This document shows positions 26,035 to 34,593 of a stretch of DNA of 64,000 bases, one piece after another. The translations under genes and the position numbers were made by a program. A model generated the notes under the pieces. It was not told where the DNA came from, made no database searches, and saw only the letters and a program-made list of their open reading frames with translations. How positions within the stretch are numbered: the stretch's first letter is position 1; the number at the start of each line of letters is the position of its first letter. The stretch covers positions 1-64,000 of the forward strand of contig CAISFO010000037.1 of assembly GCA_903884655.1 (NCBI GenBank), given 5' to 3'. Source of the stretch: an uncultured Holophagaceae bacterium. Lineage in GTDB: Bacteria; Acidobacteriota; Holophagae; Holophagales; Holophagaceae.

Positions 26035-26597
26035 ATCGCGGGCTGCTGCTGCTGACCGGCGGCTCGGGCACTCGCATGGGAGCCTCGAAGCATGCCCTCG
26101 ACCATCCCGCTGGAGGTTCCTGGGGCGGCCACCTGGTGCGGGTCTTCGAATCCGTGTTCCCGGATTCGCCGATCCAGGTGTTGGGCGAGGCGATCCCCGA
26201 ACGACCCGACCTGCCCCGGCAGGACGATCCCCGGGAAGGCCCCGCCGTGGCCCTGCACACCTGGGCGGCTGCCGAGGCGCCGACCGCGGATCTCTGGTGG
26301 GTGGTGGCCTGCGATCAGGTGCGCTGGACGGCGGACCGCCTCAGGGACTGGACGGCCCGGTGCGATGCTGCCGATCCGCGCCACACCAGCTGGGTGATGG
26401 CCCTGCACAATGGGCGCCTGCAGCCCTTGGGGGGCTGGCTTCCGGACGGGCTCCGGCCAGCCATCGCTGCATCCACGGCGCGAGCACTGAAGGCTCTGGC
26501 GGCATCCCTGCCGCATCTGGCGCTGCCCAGCTTGGGCGAGGAATGGGTGGACGTGGATACGCCTGAAGAGCGGGAGACCTTCGAGGGGAGAGGCTAG
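26031..26597 (+). CDS. mobA: Molybdenum cofactor guanylyltransferase-like protein (MobA)
   Basis: This 188-residue nucleotidyltransferase family protein has the N-terminal motif LLTGGSGTRMGASKHAL (the family's LAGGxSxRMGxxK loop) and a central WWVVACDQVRW segment corresponding to the metal-binding Asp region. The C-terminus EEWVDVDTPEE fits MobA (DIDTPED). It adds GMP to molybdopterin to give the bis-MGD cofactor used by DMSO-reductase family enzymes such as the one encoded downstream. The likely start is TTG at 26031, overlapping the moaA stop (TTGA); GTG at 26016 is an alternative. Confidence 0.82.
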   Translation: MNRGLLLLTGGSGTRMGASKHALDHPAGGSWGGHLVRVFESVFPDSPIQVLGEAIPERPDLPRQDDPREGPAVALHTWAAAEAPTADLWWVVACDQVRWTADRLRDWTARCDAADPRHTSWVMALHNGRLQPLGGWLPDGLRPAIAASTARALKALAASLPHLALPSLGEEWVDVDTPEERETFEGRG

Positions 26598-26971
26598 CCC
26601 AGCCGCTTCCGCACCAGCCGTTCCACCGGCACACCACCCTTGAAGTGGCTGGCGATGATCTCAGGCACGTCCGCAGGCGTGACATGGGCGTACCAGATGC
26701 CATCGGGATACACCAGCACCGCCGGGCCGATGGCGCAGAACCCCACGGAGCCGCAGTGGCCGCACTGGATCTCCCCGGACTGGTTACCCTTGAAGAACAG
26801 CAGATTTTCGTCAATGAGCTGGGCCTTGAAGGCCTCCAGCACTGCTTCGGAGCCGTTCGCCGCGCAGCTCTTCGCCGTGCAGACCAGCACCTGGCGCTTG
26901 AGGCCAGGTCCCATGATCGGCGTCACCGCAGCATCCTGCTCTGGCGTGGGAAGGGGACTCGACTGGCTCAT
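26594..26971 (-). CDS. Thioredoxin-like [2Fe-2S] ferredoxin
   Basis: This 125-residue protein resembles the Aquifex-type thioredoxin-like ferredoxins. Cluster ligands are in CTAKSC (residues ~31-36) and C-x2-C...GFCAIGPAVLVYP. The C-terminal VYPDGIWYAHVTPADVPEII matches the NuoE/HydB-like family pattern. It is a soluble electron carrier. It is convergent with mobA, overlapping its stop by 4 bp. Confidence 0.85.
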   Translation of the reverse strand: MSQSSPLPTPEQDAAVTPIMGPGLKRQVLVCTAKSCAANGSEAVLEAFKAQLIDENLLFFKGNQSGEIQCGHCGSVGFCAIGPAVLVYPDGIWYAHVTPADVPEIIASHFKGGVPVERLVRKRLG

Positions 26972-27148
26972 GGCAACCTCGGCCTCCCACCTTATCAGCC
27001 TCCCACCCTGAGGCCGTCCCCATGGCTCAGCCAGAGGTGAACGTTCAGTGTTTCAGGGAGTGGTTCCCGAATTCATGACTGGGTGACAGGCCTTGTCGCC
27101 ATGGCCAGGGGCAAGCCCGATCGACCTGGATGCCGAGGGATGTGCCAA

Positions 27149-27170
27149 CAAAGGATCTGCTGATCCTTTG
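27149..27170. repeat. Perfect 9-bp stem hairpin
   Basis: CAAAGGATC-TGCT-GATCCTTTG, a perfect 9-bp stem with a four-base loop. There is no T-run on either side, so it is not a standard terminator. Its role is unknown. Confidence 0.6.
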
Positions 27171-27418
27171 GAAAAACTGGCAAGGCTTGCACGGAACCTT
27201 CCCCGAGGTTCACCGGGGCGCTCGAGAGATCCCTTCCCCGTCTCTTCCGGTGAGCGGGTGTCCAGGATCAAGGCACTCCGGGCCCGTGTCGATCCGCAGC
27301 GTCAAGGCGACAACTGTCTGACAACCTGCGGCTGTCCTGCTGGTGTAAGCGATTCAAAATTTCAATCCACTCTCATGTGTTTTTTTATTTTTATTCCTAT
27401 CTAGTTATTTAATTATTA

Positions 27419-27432
27419 GTGATCATAGTCAC
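27419..27432 (+). promoter_or_regulatory. CRP/FNR-type site GTGA-N6-TCAC
   Basis: GTGATCATAGTCAC matches the CRP-family consensus (TGTGA-N6-TCACA) at eight of eight core positions. It lies 162 bp upstream of the cytochrome gene that begins the respiratory block. A CRP/FNR-family regulator is the likely ligand, so the genes may respond to redox or carbon state. Confidence 0.6.
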
Positions 27433-27593
27433 GTACGACTTGACCACCATTGATACCTAGCCATCCTCAATGGCGAGACTGCTCTCAGGTTCTCTTGTCA
27501 TTAAACCTGCGAGCCCAGAGACGCAATTGCCTCCCGCCCCCGGGATGGCCCCGCCCTGCCTACACCCACCCCCTCCCAGAAAGGAATTTCTCC

Positions 27594-27914
27594 ATGCAGA
27601 ACACCACCAAGCTCCTCGCCATGCTGCTCGCGCTATCGGTGTCTTTGGCCGCCCAGGGCGGCAGTGACACCAAGGGCAAGTTCTTCTTCAAGAAATCCTG
27701 CAAGGCCTGCCACGCCGCCGGCGGCAGCGCCAAGGAGATCACTCCGCTCTCCAAGACCCAGGCCCAATGGAAAGCCTACTTCGCTGCCGGCAAGCACAAG
27801 AAGGGCGCTGAAAAACTCGATGGTGTCGTCAAACCCGAGCAGATCAAGGACATCCAGACCTTCCTGACCAACCACGCTTCCGATTCTCCGCAACCCGAAA
27901 CCTGCGGCGGCTAA
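27594..27914 (+). CDS. Small exported monoheme c-type cytochrome
   Basis: This is a 106-residue protein with signal peptide residues 1-20 (LLALSVSLAA) and one heme site, CKACH (C36, C39, H40). The mature part has no methionine at all (Met occurs only at residues 1 and 10), so the second axial ligand cannot be the usual Met. H68 and H94 are candidates. The C-terminus contains an additional Cys (C104). It probably carries electrons in the periplasm for the porin and reductase genes that follow. AAGGAA precedes the ATG. Confidence 0.82.
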   Translation: MQNTTKLLAMLLALSVSLAAQGGSDTKGKFFFKKSCKACHAAGGSAKEITPLSKTQAQWKAYFAAGKHKKGAEKLDGVVKPEQIKDIQTFLTNHASDSPQPETCGG

Positions 27915-27964
27915 GCCTTCGCGCTGAAACTCCGACTCCCAACCCCCACACGAGGAGAATGATC

Positions 27965-29665
27965 ATGAACGCCCGCATCACGCTCGCCCTTGTCGCCATG
28001 CTGACGCCTGCGGCCCTGAGCGCCCAGTCGAACGAGGACCTGCAGAAGCAGATCGAGCAGCTGAAAGTGCAGTTGAAGGCCGTGGAGGAGAAAGCCAACA
28101 CCGCGCAGGAACTGGAGCCCCGGCTGGTGAAGGCCGAGACCAAGCTCTCGGGTCTCAACATCCAGTGGGGTGGCGAACTCCGCACCCGCTTCGACAGCGC
28201 CCAGGAGCACTTCAAGCCCTTCCAGCAGTTCATGGGGTTCATGCAGAACACCCCCAGCCCTTCCAACCCGTATCCCTTCGCGCCCATCTTCCAGCCTGTA
28301 GGTGCGCAGGACTGGACCAACTCGGTCCAGTGGTCCACCCGGCTCCGTCTGAACATGGGCATGACCATCAACGAGAACGCCAAGATCATGGGCCGGCTCG
28401 CGATGTACAAGATCCACGGCGGCGCGGAGGTGCCCACCTTCAACGGTTCGCCCAACACGATCAGCACCTCCTTCACCGCCGGCCAGACCCCCGCCACGGA
28501 CGCCCTCCTGGTGGAGCGGGCCAGCCTGGTCTACCACTTCCCTTCGGCCGCCAGCATCCTGTCCATCGGCCGCCAGAACACCTCCGACGGGCCGCCCTTC
28601 GAGGTCCGTGAGGGCGGCGAGCGCCAAGGCACGCCGCAGGCCCTGGCCGTGAATGCCAGCATCGATGGCATCGGCTGGAAGTTCGAGCTCGAGAAACTCG
28701 GCTTCCCCGAAGGCACCCTGCTCGGCTTCTGCTACGGCGTGGGCTATGAGAGCGGCTTCGGCGGCGGCGGCGCCGTCAAGCAGAACCAGACCATCGTCGG
28801 CATGAACTTCACCACCTTCAACGGGACGAATCCATCGGCCATCACGCCCGTCGTGGGCAACATCGGCCCCCTGAAGGACACCACCGTGCTGGGCGTCATG
28901 TACGACATGCCCCTGCTCTTCCAGCTCGGCGAATCCGTGCACAGCGCGAACTTCTACCTGGGCTACAACCGCATGGGGAACATGACCGACATCCCCTTCG
29001 GCAACACCATCAATTTCCCGATTCCCGGCCAGACCCCCTCGACCCAGTACGTCACCGCCACCGCCAACCTCGGCGACATGGACCAGATGACTGCCACCTG
29101 GAAGCACAAGATCGGCGACACCTTCACCTACTTCGTGAGCGGTGGCTACCTCAAGAGCCATCCGAACGGAAATGTCTCCCAGTACGGCGCCTACTGGACC
29201 TTCCCCTCCGTCATGCCTCCCGGCTACCCCACCGGCCTCACGCAACTGTCCGGCTTTGGGGGTCTGATGGGCGATCCCACCAAGAGCCAGACGGCCACGG
29301 CCTACTACGTCGGCGTGCGCTATGACCCCACTCCGACCTTGGGCATGGGCCTTGAGTTCAACCACGGGTCGCCCCGCTGGTGGACCTACACCCCGGCCAC
29401 CGGCGAGTACACCGACAAGCTCGGCGCCCGCGGCGACGTGTGGGAGGGCTACCTCCAGTGGCGATTCGCGCACAACGCCGCCCTTCGGGTGGGCTACATC
29501 GACTACAAGTACTCCACGGCGATGAGCGGCTGGCAGATCGGTCCTTCCGCGCAGCCCGGCCAGAACTGGGAGTCCGCCATGAACCTTGGGAACAACCCCC
29601 AGCTTCAGTACTCCTATCCCGCCACGGTCAAGAACTTCTACGCTTCCCTCGAAGTGCGCTTCTAG
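27965..29665 (+). CDS. DUF3373 family outer-membrane beta-barrel protein
   Basis: This is a 566-residue protein with a signal peptide (~1-21), a predicted coiled coil (EDLQKQIEQLKVQLKAVEEK, about 23-42) and then a long series of amphipathic strands with aromatic ends, finishing FYASLEVRF. A C-terminal Phe is typical of outer-membrane barrels. This organisation fits DUF3373 porin-like proteins found beside cytochromes in Geobacter and Acidobacteriota. ATG 27965 is preferred over 27959 because GAGGAG is one base from the latter. It is probably co-expressed with the cytochrome gene 50 bp upstream. Confidence 0.82.
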   Translation: MNARITLALVAMLTPAALSAQSNEDLQKQIEQLKVQLKAVEEKANTAQELEPRLVKAETKLSGLNIQWGGELRTRFDSAQEHFKPFQQFMGFMQNTPSPSNPYPFAPIFQPVGAQDWTNSVQWSTRLRLNMGMTINENAKIMGRLAMYKIHGGAEVPTFNGSPNTISTSFTAGQTPATDALLVERASLVYHFPSAASILSIGRQNTSDGPPFEVREGGERQGTPQALAVNASIDGIGWKFELEKLGFPEGTLLGFCYGVGYESGFGGGGAVKQNQTIVGMNFTTFNGTNPSAITPVVGNIGPLKDTTVLGVMYDMPLLFQLGESVHSANFYLGYNRMGNMTDIPFGNTINFPIPGQTPSTQYVTATANLGDMDQMTATWKHKIGDTFTYFVSGGYLKSHPNGNVSQYGAYWTFPSVMPPGYPTGLTQLSGFGGLMGDPTKSQTATAYYVGVRYDPTPTLGMGLEFNHGSPRWWTYTPATGEYTDKLGARGDVWEGYLQWRFAHNAALRVGYIDYKYSTAMSGWQIGPSAQPGQNWESAMNLGNNPQLQYSYPATVKNFYASLEVRF

Positions 29666-29680
29666 CACCTGAAGCACCCC

Positions 29681-29711
29681 GGGCCGGAGGGGCGACCCTC
29701 CGGCCCTGTTT
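29681..29711 (+). terminator. Hairpin between the porin and the psrA-like gene
   Basis: GGGCCGGAGGG (29681-29691) and CCCTCCGGCCC (29696-29706) form a perfect 11-bp stem with loop GCGA, then TGTTTC. It is likely to terminate or attenuate transcription before the reductase genes, so their expression may be lower than that of the porin. Confidence 0.75.
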
Positions 29712-29744
29712 CAAAGGCCTTTGCCGCATCACCGGGAGACCCTG

Positions 29745-31931
29745 ATGGGAACCACGCGCATGGATCGCCGCTTCTTCCTGAAGACTGCAGGCGCTGCGGC
29801 CGGATCGGCCGCCACGGTCCAGGTGGGCTGTCTCACCTACTTCAAGAAGGGTCGGAGCGCGAGCGCGGACCGGCGTGAGGTCCCCACCACCTGCGAGCTG
29901 TGCCCCAACAAGTGCTCGGCCATCGCGGTGGTCGAAGGTGGCCTCGTGAAGAAGTTGAACCCCAATCCGGAGAACCCCAAGTCCCGGGATATGCTGTGCG
30001 CCCGGGGCAACGCAGCCATCAAGCAGGTCTATGATCCCGACCGACTGAAGCAACCCATGATCCGCGTGGGGGCCCGGGGCGAGGGCAAGTGGAAGCCCGT
30101 GAGCTGGGACGAGGCCTTCGACTTCGCCGCGAAAAAACTCGCCGAGGTAAAGGCGAAGTACGGCCCGGAAGGCACGCTATGGTCCTCCACCGAGGGTTTC
30201 CAGGAGGTATTCTTCAAGAACCTTGGGCTGGCCTTCGGATCGCCCAATCTGGTAAGACATCCGACGCTGTGCCTGGCCTCGGTGAACCTGGCCTACAGCG
30301 CCACCTTCGGCACCGTCCCCAGCTTCGACCTGCTGAACAGCCGGTACGTGATCATGTCCGGCGCCAATCGCTTCGAAAGCATCATCACGCCCGACACCAT
30401 GGACCTCATCGGCGGCGTGATGGAGCGGAAAGCCAAGCTCATCTACCTCGACCCCCGCTTCACCGTGACGGCTTCCAAGGCCGACGAGTGGTACCCGGTC
30501 AAGCCGGGCACCGACCTGGCCTTCATCCTCGCGATGATCCACGTGATCATCGCGGAGAACCGCCACAGCAAGGAGTTCGTGGCCGCCTACACCACGGGCT
30601 TCGATCAGCTCGTGGAACATGTAAAGCAGTACACCCCCGAGTGGGCCGAAAGGGAAACCGAAATCCCCGCCAGGGACATCATCCGCATCGCCCGGGAGTT
30701 CTCGGACGCTGCGCCGCGGTCGCTCTACTACGCCGGTCGGCGCTCCTCCTGGTACCAGAACGACTTCCAGATGCGCCGCGCCCAGGCCATCCTGAATGCC
30801 ATCGTGGGCAACTGGGACCAGCTCGGCGGCATGGTACCCAACGCCAAGCTGCCCAAGGGGGAGTTCCTGTTCATGCCCTGGGACGAGCCCAAGGCCCCCC
30901 GGGTGGACGAGATCGACAAGCACTTCCCCCTGGCCGCCAAGGGTGACGGCGTGTACCTCAAGCTGCGGGAGAATGTGCTCTCCGGGAAGCCCTATCCCGT
31001 CAAGGCCTGGATGGTCTACAAGCAGGACCCCATGAACGCCATGCCCGACCAGGCCAAGACCCTTAAGATGATCGAGGGCATGGACTTCATCGCCGTCATC
31101 GATGTGCAGATGAGCGACATGGCCTGGTATGCCGATGTGGTCTTCCCCGAGAGCGTCTACCTGGAGCGCACGGATCCTGTGGAAGTGATGCCGGGCATAT
31201 GGCCCGCCGTGGTCTACCGCCAGCAGGTGGTCAAGCCCATCCACGATACGAAACCGAACCTGGAGATTGTCCAGGGTCTGGCCAAGCGCCTGGGCCTCTC
31301 GGACTACTTCGACTTCACCATCGAGCAGTGGGTGGATGCGGAGTTCAAGGAATTGCCCATCCCCCTCGCCGCCGAGCACATGAAGAAGCATGGCGTCTGG
31401 GCCGCCAGCGGCCAGCCCAGCTACGGGAAGACCCTGACCCCCGATCACCGCTTCGTCACCAAGACCGGCAAGATCGAGATCTTCTCCGAACGGCTGCAAG
31501 AGGCGGGCTACGATCCGCTGCCCGTCTACAGCGCGCCGAAGCAACCGCCGGAGAACCGGTTCCGCCTCATCCTGGGCCGGGTGGGCTACTTCACCCACGC
31601 CAACCAGTCCAACAACGTGTGGCTGAACGAATTCATGAAGGAGAACGACCTCTGGATCAATCCGAAGCCAGCGGCCCGGATGAACATCAAGGACGGTTCC
31701 TATGTAACCGTCACCAGCAGCGTGGGCGCCGTCAAGCTGAGGGCCCGGGTCACCGAGGAGATCCGCCCTGACTGCGTGTTCATGCTCCACGGCTTCGGCA
31801 AGAAGTCCAAGATGCAGAGCCTGGTCTACAACGTGGGCGCCAGCGACGCGGTGCTCCTCGAGACCGCCTGGGACCAGGTGTCGGGCAACGCCGCTTTCCA
31901 CGAAACCTTCGTCAACGTCGCGACCGCCTGA
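29745..31931 (+). CDS. Molybdopterin oxidoreductase, PsrA/PhsA-type catalytic subunit
   Basis: This is a 728-residue periplasmic DMSO-reductase-superfamily enzyme that binds bis-MGD. The Tat signal is DRRFFLK (residues 7-13), followed by VGC (C29), a possible lipobox. The N-terminal [4Fe-4S] site is C50-x2-C53-x3-C57-x27-C85. C176 in HPTLCLASV is in the region of the molybdenum ligand. Length and partners (ferredoxin, NrfD-like anchor, TorD) match polysulfide or thiosulfate reductases (PsrA/PhsA). The exact substrate (polysulfide, thiosulfate, tetrathionate, or another chalcogen oxyanion) cannot be fixed from sequence. The ATG at 29745 follows GGGAGA; an upstream ATG at 29721 lacks a ribosome site. 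Confidence 0.9.
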   Translation: MGTTRMDRRFFLKTAGAAAGSAATVQVGCLTYFKKGRSASADRREVPTTCELCPNKCSAIAVVEGGLVKKLNPNPENPKSRDMLCARGNAAIKQVYDPDRLKQPMIRVGARGEGKWKPVSWDEAFDFAAKKLAEVKAKYGPEGTLWSSTEGFQEVFFKNLGLAFGSPNLVRHPTLCLASVNLAYSATFGTVPSFDLLNSRYVIMSGANRFESIITPDTMDLIGGVMERKAKLIYLDPRFTVTASKADEWYPVKPGTDLAFILAMIHVIIAENRHSKEFVAAYTTGFDQLVEHVKQYTPEWAERETEIPARDIIRIAREFSDAAPRSLYYAGRRSSWYQNDFQMRRAQAILNAIVGNWDQLGGMVPNAKLPKGEFLFMPWDEPKAPRVDEIDKHFPLAAKGDGVYLKLRENVLSGKPYPVKAWMVYKQDPMNAMPDQAKTLKMIEGMDFIAVIDVQMSDMAWYADVVFPESVYLERTDPVEVMPGIWPAVVYRQQVVKPIHDTKPNLEIVQGLAKRLGLSDYFDFTIEQWVDAEFKELPIPLAAEHMKKHGVWAASGQPSYGKTLTPDHRFVTKTGKIEIFSERLQEAGYDPLPVYSAPKQPPENRFRLILGRVGYFTHANQSNNVWLNEFMKENDLWINPKPAARMNIKDGSYVTVTSSVGAVKLRARVTEEIRPDCVFMLHGFGKKSKMQSLVYNVGASDAVLLETAWDQVSGNAAFHETFVNVATA

Positions 31932-31942
31932 GGAGGTGACCC

Positions 31943-32494
31943 ATGGACATCCGCAAGCGGCGCTACGCCCTCGTCATCGATTCCAGGAAGTGCATCAACT
32001 GCAAGGCCTGTGTGGTTGCCTGCAAGGCCGAGAACCGGGTCCCCATCGGCGACTTCCGCAACTGGATCAACGAGGAGCGGCAGGGCGAGTACCCCAAGCT
32101 CCGCATCGATTTCGAGCCGGAGCAGTGCCACCACTGCGAGCATCCCTCCTGCGTGCGGGTCTGCCCCACAGGCGCCTCCTGGCAGCGCAAGGACGGCATC
32201 GTGCTGGTCTACGCCGACGATTGCATCGGCTGCCGCTACTGCATGATCGCCTGCCCCTATGACGCCCGCTATTTCGACGAAGAGAGCAGCACGGTCGGAA
32301 AGTGCACCCTCTGCAGCCACCGCGTGGACAAGGGCGGGATTCCCGCCTGCGTGGAGACCTGCCCTTCCAAGGTTCGCGTCTTCGGCGACCTGGACGACCC
32401 CACAAGCAGAATCCACGAACTGCTGGCCACGCGGCGTTACCACGTCAAGGAACCCCAAACGGGCAACGGCCCCCAGCTCTACTACCTGGTCTAG
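31943..32494 (+). CDS. Four-cluster ferredoxin subunit (PsrB/PhsB-like)
   Basis: This 183-residue protein has four Cys groups, each in the [4Fe-4S] pattern: CINCKACVVACKAEN, CHHCEHPSCVRVCP, CIGCRYCMIACPYDARY and CTLCSHRVDKGGIPACVETC. It lacks its own Tat signal and is expected to travel with the catalytic subunit. GAGGAGG precedes the ATG. It transfers electrons between the membrane anchor and the molybdenum subunit. Confidence 0.94.
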   Translation: MDIRKRRYALVIDSRKCINCKACVVACKAENRVPIGDFRNWINEERQGEYPKLRIDFEPEQCHHCEHPSCVRVCPTGASWQRKDGIVLVYADDCIGCRYCMIACPYDARYFDEESSTVGKCTLCSHRVDKGGIPACVETCPSKVRVFGDLDDPTSRIHELLATRRYHVKEPQTGNGPQLYYLV

Positions 32495-32503
32495 GAGCAC
32501 ACC

Positions 32504-33484
32504 ATGCACGAGTTCAACTGGGGCCTCCTCATCGTCATCTACCTCTTCCTGGGCGGCCTGTCCGCCGGGCTCTTCTTCGCTGCGGGCCTGGCCAACTACC
32601 TGGAAGTGGACGGCCAGCCCGCCTATCCGCGCATTGCCCGCATGGGTGCCCTCCTGGCACCCTGGCCCGTGGCTTTCGGCTCGGCGCTGCTCATCCTGGA
32701 CCTCGGGACCATGCATCGCTTCTACAAGCTGTTCCTTCATTTCCGGTGGGAGAGCCCCATGTCCATCGGCACCTGGCTCCTCACGCTGTTCACGGCCCTC
32801 GCCTTCGTTTACTGCTACGCCTGGCTGCCGGAAGACTGGCGTCAGAAGCTGTTCAGCAGGTTACCGACCACCTGGAAGCTGATCCATCACCTGAACGTGG
32901 ACCTCTCCGCCTACCGCAAGACCTTCGCCATGATCGGCTTCCCCCTTTCCATCGGCGTGGGTATCTACACCGGTGTGCTGTTGGGTGCCGTCTCCGCCCG
33001 GCCCTTTTGGAACACCAACCTGGTGGCTCAGATGTTCCTGTTCTCCGCCCTCTCCAGCGGCACCGCCGCCCTGCTGCTGGCCCTGGTGCTGGACCGCAGG
33101 AACCCCGTCGAGCAGCGAGACCTGAAGTTCCTGGTGTGGCTGGACGTGATCTTCATCTCCCTGGAGCTCTTCATCATCCTGCCCTACCTCATCCACGGGT
33201 CACTCTCCGTCCTGGCCGTGAAACAGGCCCTCTGGCTCATTCTGGGCGGCCCTTACACCCTGGTGTTCTGGGTCTTCTTCTTGGGCTTCGGGCTGCTGGT
33301 GCCCCTGGGCATCGAGGTCTATGAACTTGCGCCGAGCCTGCTCAAGGGGAAAGCCTTCCACGGCGACCGCAACCTCGCCCTGGCCGCCTCGGCCCTGGTC
33401 CTCTTCGGCGGCTTCCTGCTGCGCTACATCTTCGTCTACGCGGGCCAGCTGAGCAGCTTCCACCGGATGGGGATGCTGCGTTGA
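32504..33484 (+). CDS. NrfD/PsrC-type membrane anchor subunit
   Basis: This 326-residue integral membrane protein has about eight hydrophobic helices and opens with HEFNWGLLIVIYLFLGGLSA, characteristic of NrfD/PsrC. In PsrC this protein binds quinol and passes electrons to the PsrB-like subunit. Spacing to the preceding gene is 9 bp. It gives the reductase a link to menaquinol. Confidence 0.93.
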   Translation: MHEFNWGLLIVIYLFLGGLSAGLFFAAGLANYLEVDGQPAYPRIARMGALLAPWPVAFGSALLILDLGTMHRFYKLFLHFRWESPMSIGTWLLTLFTALAFVYCYAWLPEDWRQKLFSRLPTTWKLIHHLNVDLSAYRKTFAMIGFPLSIGVGIYTGVLLGAVSARPFWNTNLVAQMFLFSALSSGTAALLLALVLDRRNPVEQRDLKFLVWLDVIFISLELFIILPYLIHGSLSVLAVKQALWLILGGPYTLVFWVFFLGFGLLVPLGIEVYELAPSLLKGKAFHGDRNLALAASALVLFGGFLLRYIFVYAGQLSSFHRMGMLR

Positions 33485-33494
33485 GGATGGCCCC

Positions 33495-34097
33495 ATGACG
33501 CTTGCCCTGCTGGCAGACCTCGCCCAGGTCCTGGCCGAGGTGTTTCTTGAACCCGATGCCGCGCTGAAGGAAGGGCTGGAGGAACTGCTGGCGGAGGGCC
33601 CAGAACCAGCCCTGGCGGAACCCCTTCACCGCATGGTGGAGCACACCCTCCAGCCCCAGGAACAAGCCGTCGAGTACACCCGCCTCTTCCTTCAGGCCAA
33701 GGACACGGATGTCGTCCACTTGTTCGAATCGGCCCATGCCCGGGGGCACCTGATGGCACCGGAGGTGCTCGCCCCCCTCCAGGCCATCTACGACGAGGCG
33801 GACATCAGCCTCCAGGAGGACCTGACCATCCCGCCGGATCACCTGGGTCTGGAACTCGCCTGCCTGAGCTTCCTGCTGGGCCAGGTCATCGATGGAGATT
33901 CCGCAGAGAGCGCCCGGTGCCTAACGCTGGCGCAGCGGTTGGTCCAGGGGCATCTCCGGCCTTTCACTACTGCCGTGGCAGAACAGCTTCAGGAGGTCGC
34001 CGGTCTTCCCTACTACCTGGCGGCCTTGGACCTCGCCGTGTCCCTGTTGCCTGCAGTCGAGCAGGCACTGGTGGGGACAACGAATCAACTCGATTGA
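33495..34097 (+). CDS. TorD/DmsD-like Tat chaperone
   Basis: This 200-residue all-helical protein carries the TorD-family core EYTRLFL and IPPDHLGLELACLSFLL. Such chaperones bind the Tat signal or the cofactor-free enzyme until molybdopterin is inserted, here most likely the PsrA-like protein. It overlaps no gene but begins 10 bp after the anchor subunit and closes the operon. Confidence 0.85.
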   Translation: MTLALLADLAQVLAEVFLEPDAALKEGLEELLAEGPEPALAEPLHRMVEHTLQPQEQAVEYTRLFLQAKDTDVVHLFESAHARGHLMAPEVLAPLQAIYDEADISLQEDLTIPPDHLGLELACLSFLLGQVIDGDSAESARCLTLAQRLVQGHLRPFTTAVAEQLQEVAGLPYYLAALDLAVSLLPAVEQALVGTTNQLD

Positions 34098-34102
34098 TAA
34101 TT

Positions 34103-34133
34103 CGATATTTTCCGATATTTCATGAGGTATACT
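34103..34133 (+). promoter_or_regulatory. Promoter/operator region of the ArsR gene
   Basis: Tandem 10-bp repeats ending in CGATATTT lie at 34101-34110 and 34111-34120. TATACT at 34128-34133 is a good -10. The repeats cover the likely -35 area, so they are a natural operator for the ArsR-type repressor encoded at 34195. Confidence 0.5.
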
Positions 34134-34141
34134 TGCCTGGC

Positions 34142-34175
34142 AGCTTCAACTCCGGAAATACCCTGAGTTGGAGCT
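34142..34175 (+). promoter_or_regulatory. Dyad in the ArsR leader
   Basis: AGCTTCAACTC (34142-34152) pairs with GAGTTGGAGCT (34165-34175), 10 of 11 bases, around a 12-base spacer and 20 bases before the ATG. It could be a second operator or an mRNA stem. Confidence 0.45.
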
Positions 34176-34194
34176 TCAGGAAGAGGCCATCGAA

Positions 34195-34593
34195 ATGACG
34201 GACGAGTTGCGAACGCTGGTCGAACAATTGAAAGCGCTTTCCCACCCACTGCGCCTGCGGGTGCTGGCGCTCCTGGAAGCTGGGGAGATGTGTGTGTGCC
34301 AGGTGGCCGAAACGCTTCAGGTGCCTCAGTCCTCGGTCTCTGAGGCCCTGCGGGAACTGCGACGGGCCGGGTTCGTGGTGGAGCGGAAGGAAGGCCGCTG
34401 GGTCTTCATGTCCGTGGTGCCCAAGAAACAGGTCACACCTCTGCTCAAGGGCCTCCTGGCCGAGGCCGGAACACTTCCTGAAGTCCAGCAGGATAGAATT
34501 CGAGCCCAAGCGGTGCAGGAGATTGCCATTCCTGTGGTGTGCTCCAAGGTCCAGAAGGGCACCTCAGCAGACCGTGAGGCTGCTCGTGTCTGA
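34195..34593 (+). CDS. ArsR-family transcriptional repressor
   Basis: This 132-residue winged-helix regulator has LKALSHPLRLRVLALLEAGE, then MCVCQVAETL. C33 and C35 match the ELCVCDL metal-sensing site of ArsR, and one further Cys (IPVVCSKV) near the C-terminus could complete a three-coordinate site for As(III)/Sb(III) or another thiophilic ligand. The recognition helix is VPQSSVSEALRELRRAGFV. The ATG at 34195 has AGGAAGAGG upstream; a TTG at 34168 is less likely. It is in an operon with the permease, which overlaps its stop. Confidence 0.88.
   Translation: MTDELRTLVEQLKALSHPLRLRVLALLEAGEMCVCQVAETLQVPQSSVSEALRELRRAGFVVERKEGRWVFMSVVPKKQVTPLLKGLLAEAGTLPEVQQDRIRAQAVQEIAIPVVCSKVQKGTSADREAARV

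Larger units (their letters stand above)
26972..27593 (+). promoter_or_regulatory. Regulatory region upstream of the cytochrome/porin/reductase genes
   Basis: This 622-bp gap has no convincing gene. It holds a perfect hairpin (27149-27170), an AT-rich stretch (27345-27430) unlike the GC-rich surroundings, and a CRP/FNR-type dyad at 27419-27432. GATACC at 27452-27457 could be a -10. If so, the dyad centre would sit near -40, a class II activator position (inference). A 5' leader of about 130 bases would precede the cytochrome ATG at 27594. Confidence 0.5.

Noticed and set aside
27093..27404. 103-residue frame with ERVSRIKALRARV, faintly like FlgM
   Set aside because: Too short a resemblance, no ribosome site, and it runs into an AT-rich promoter region; treated as non-coding.
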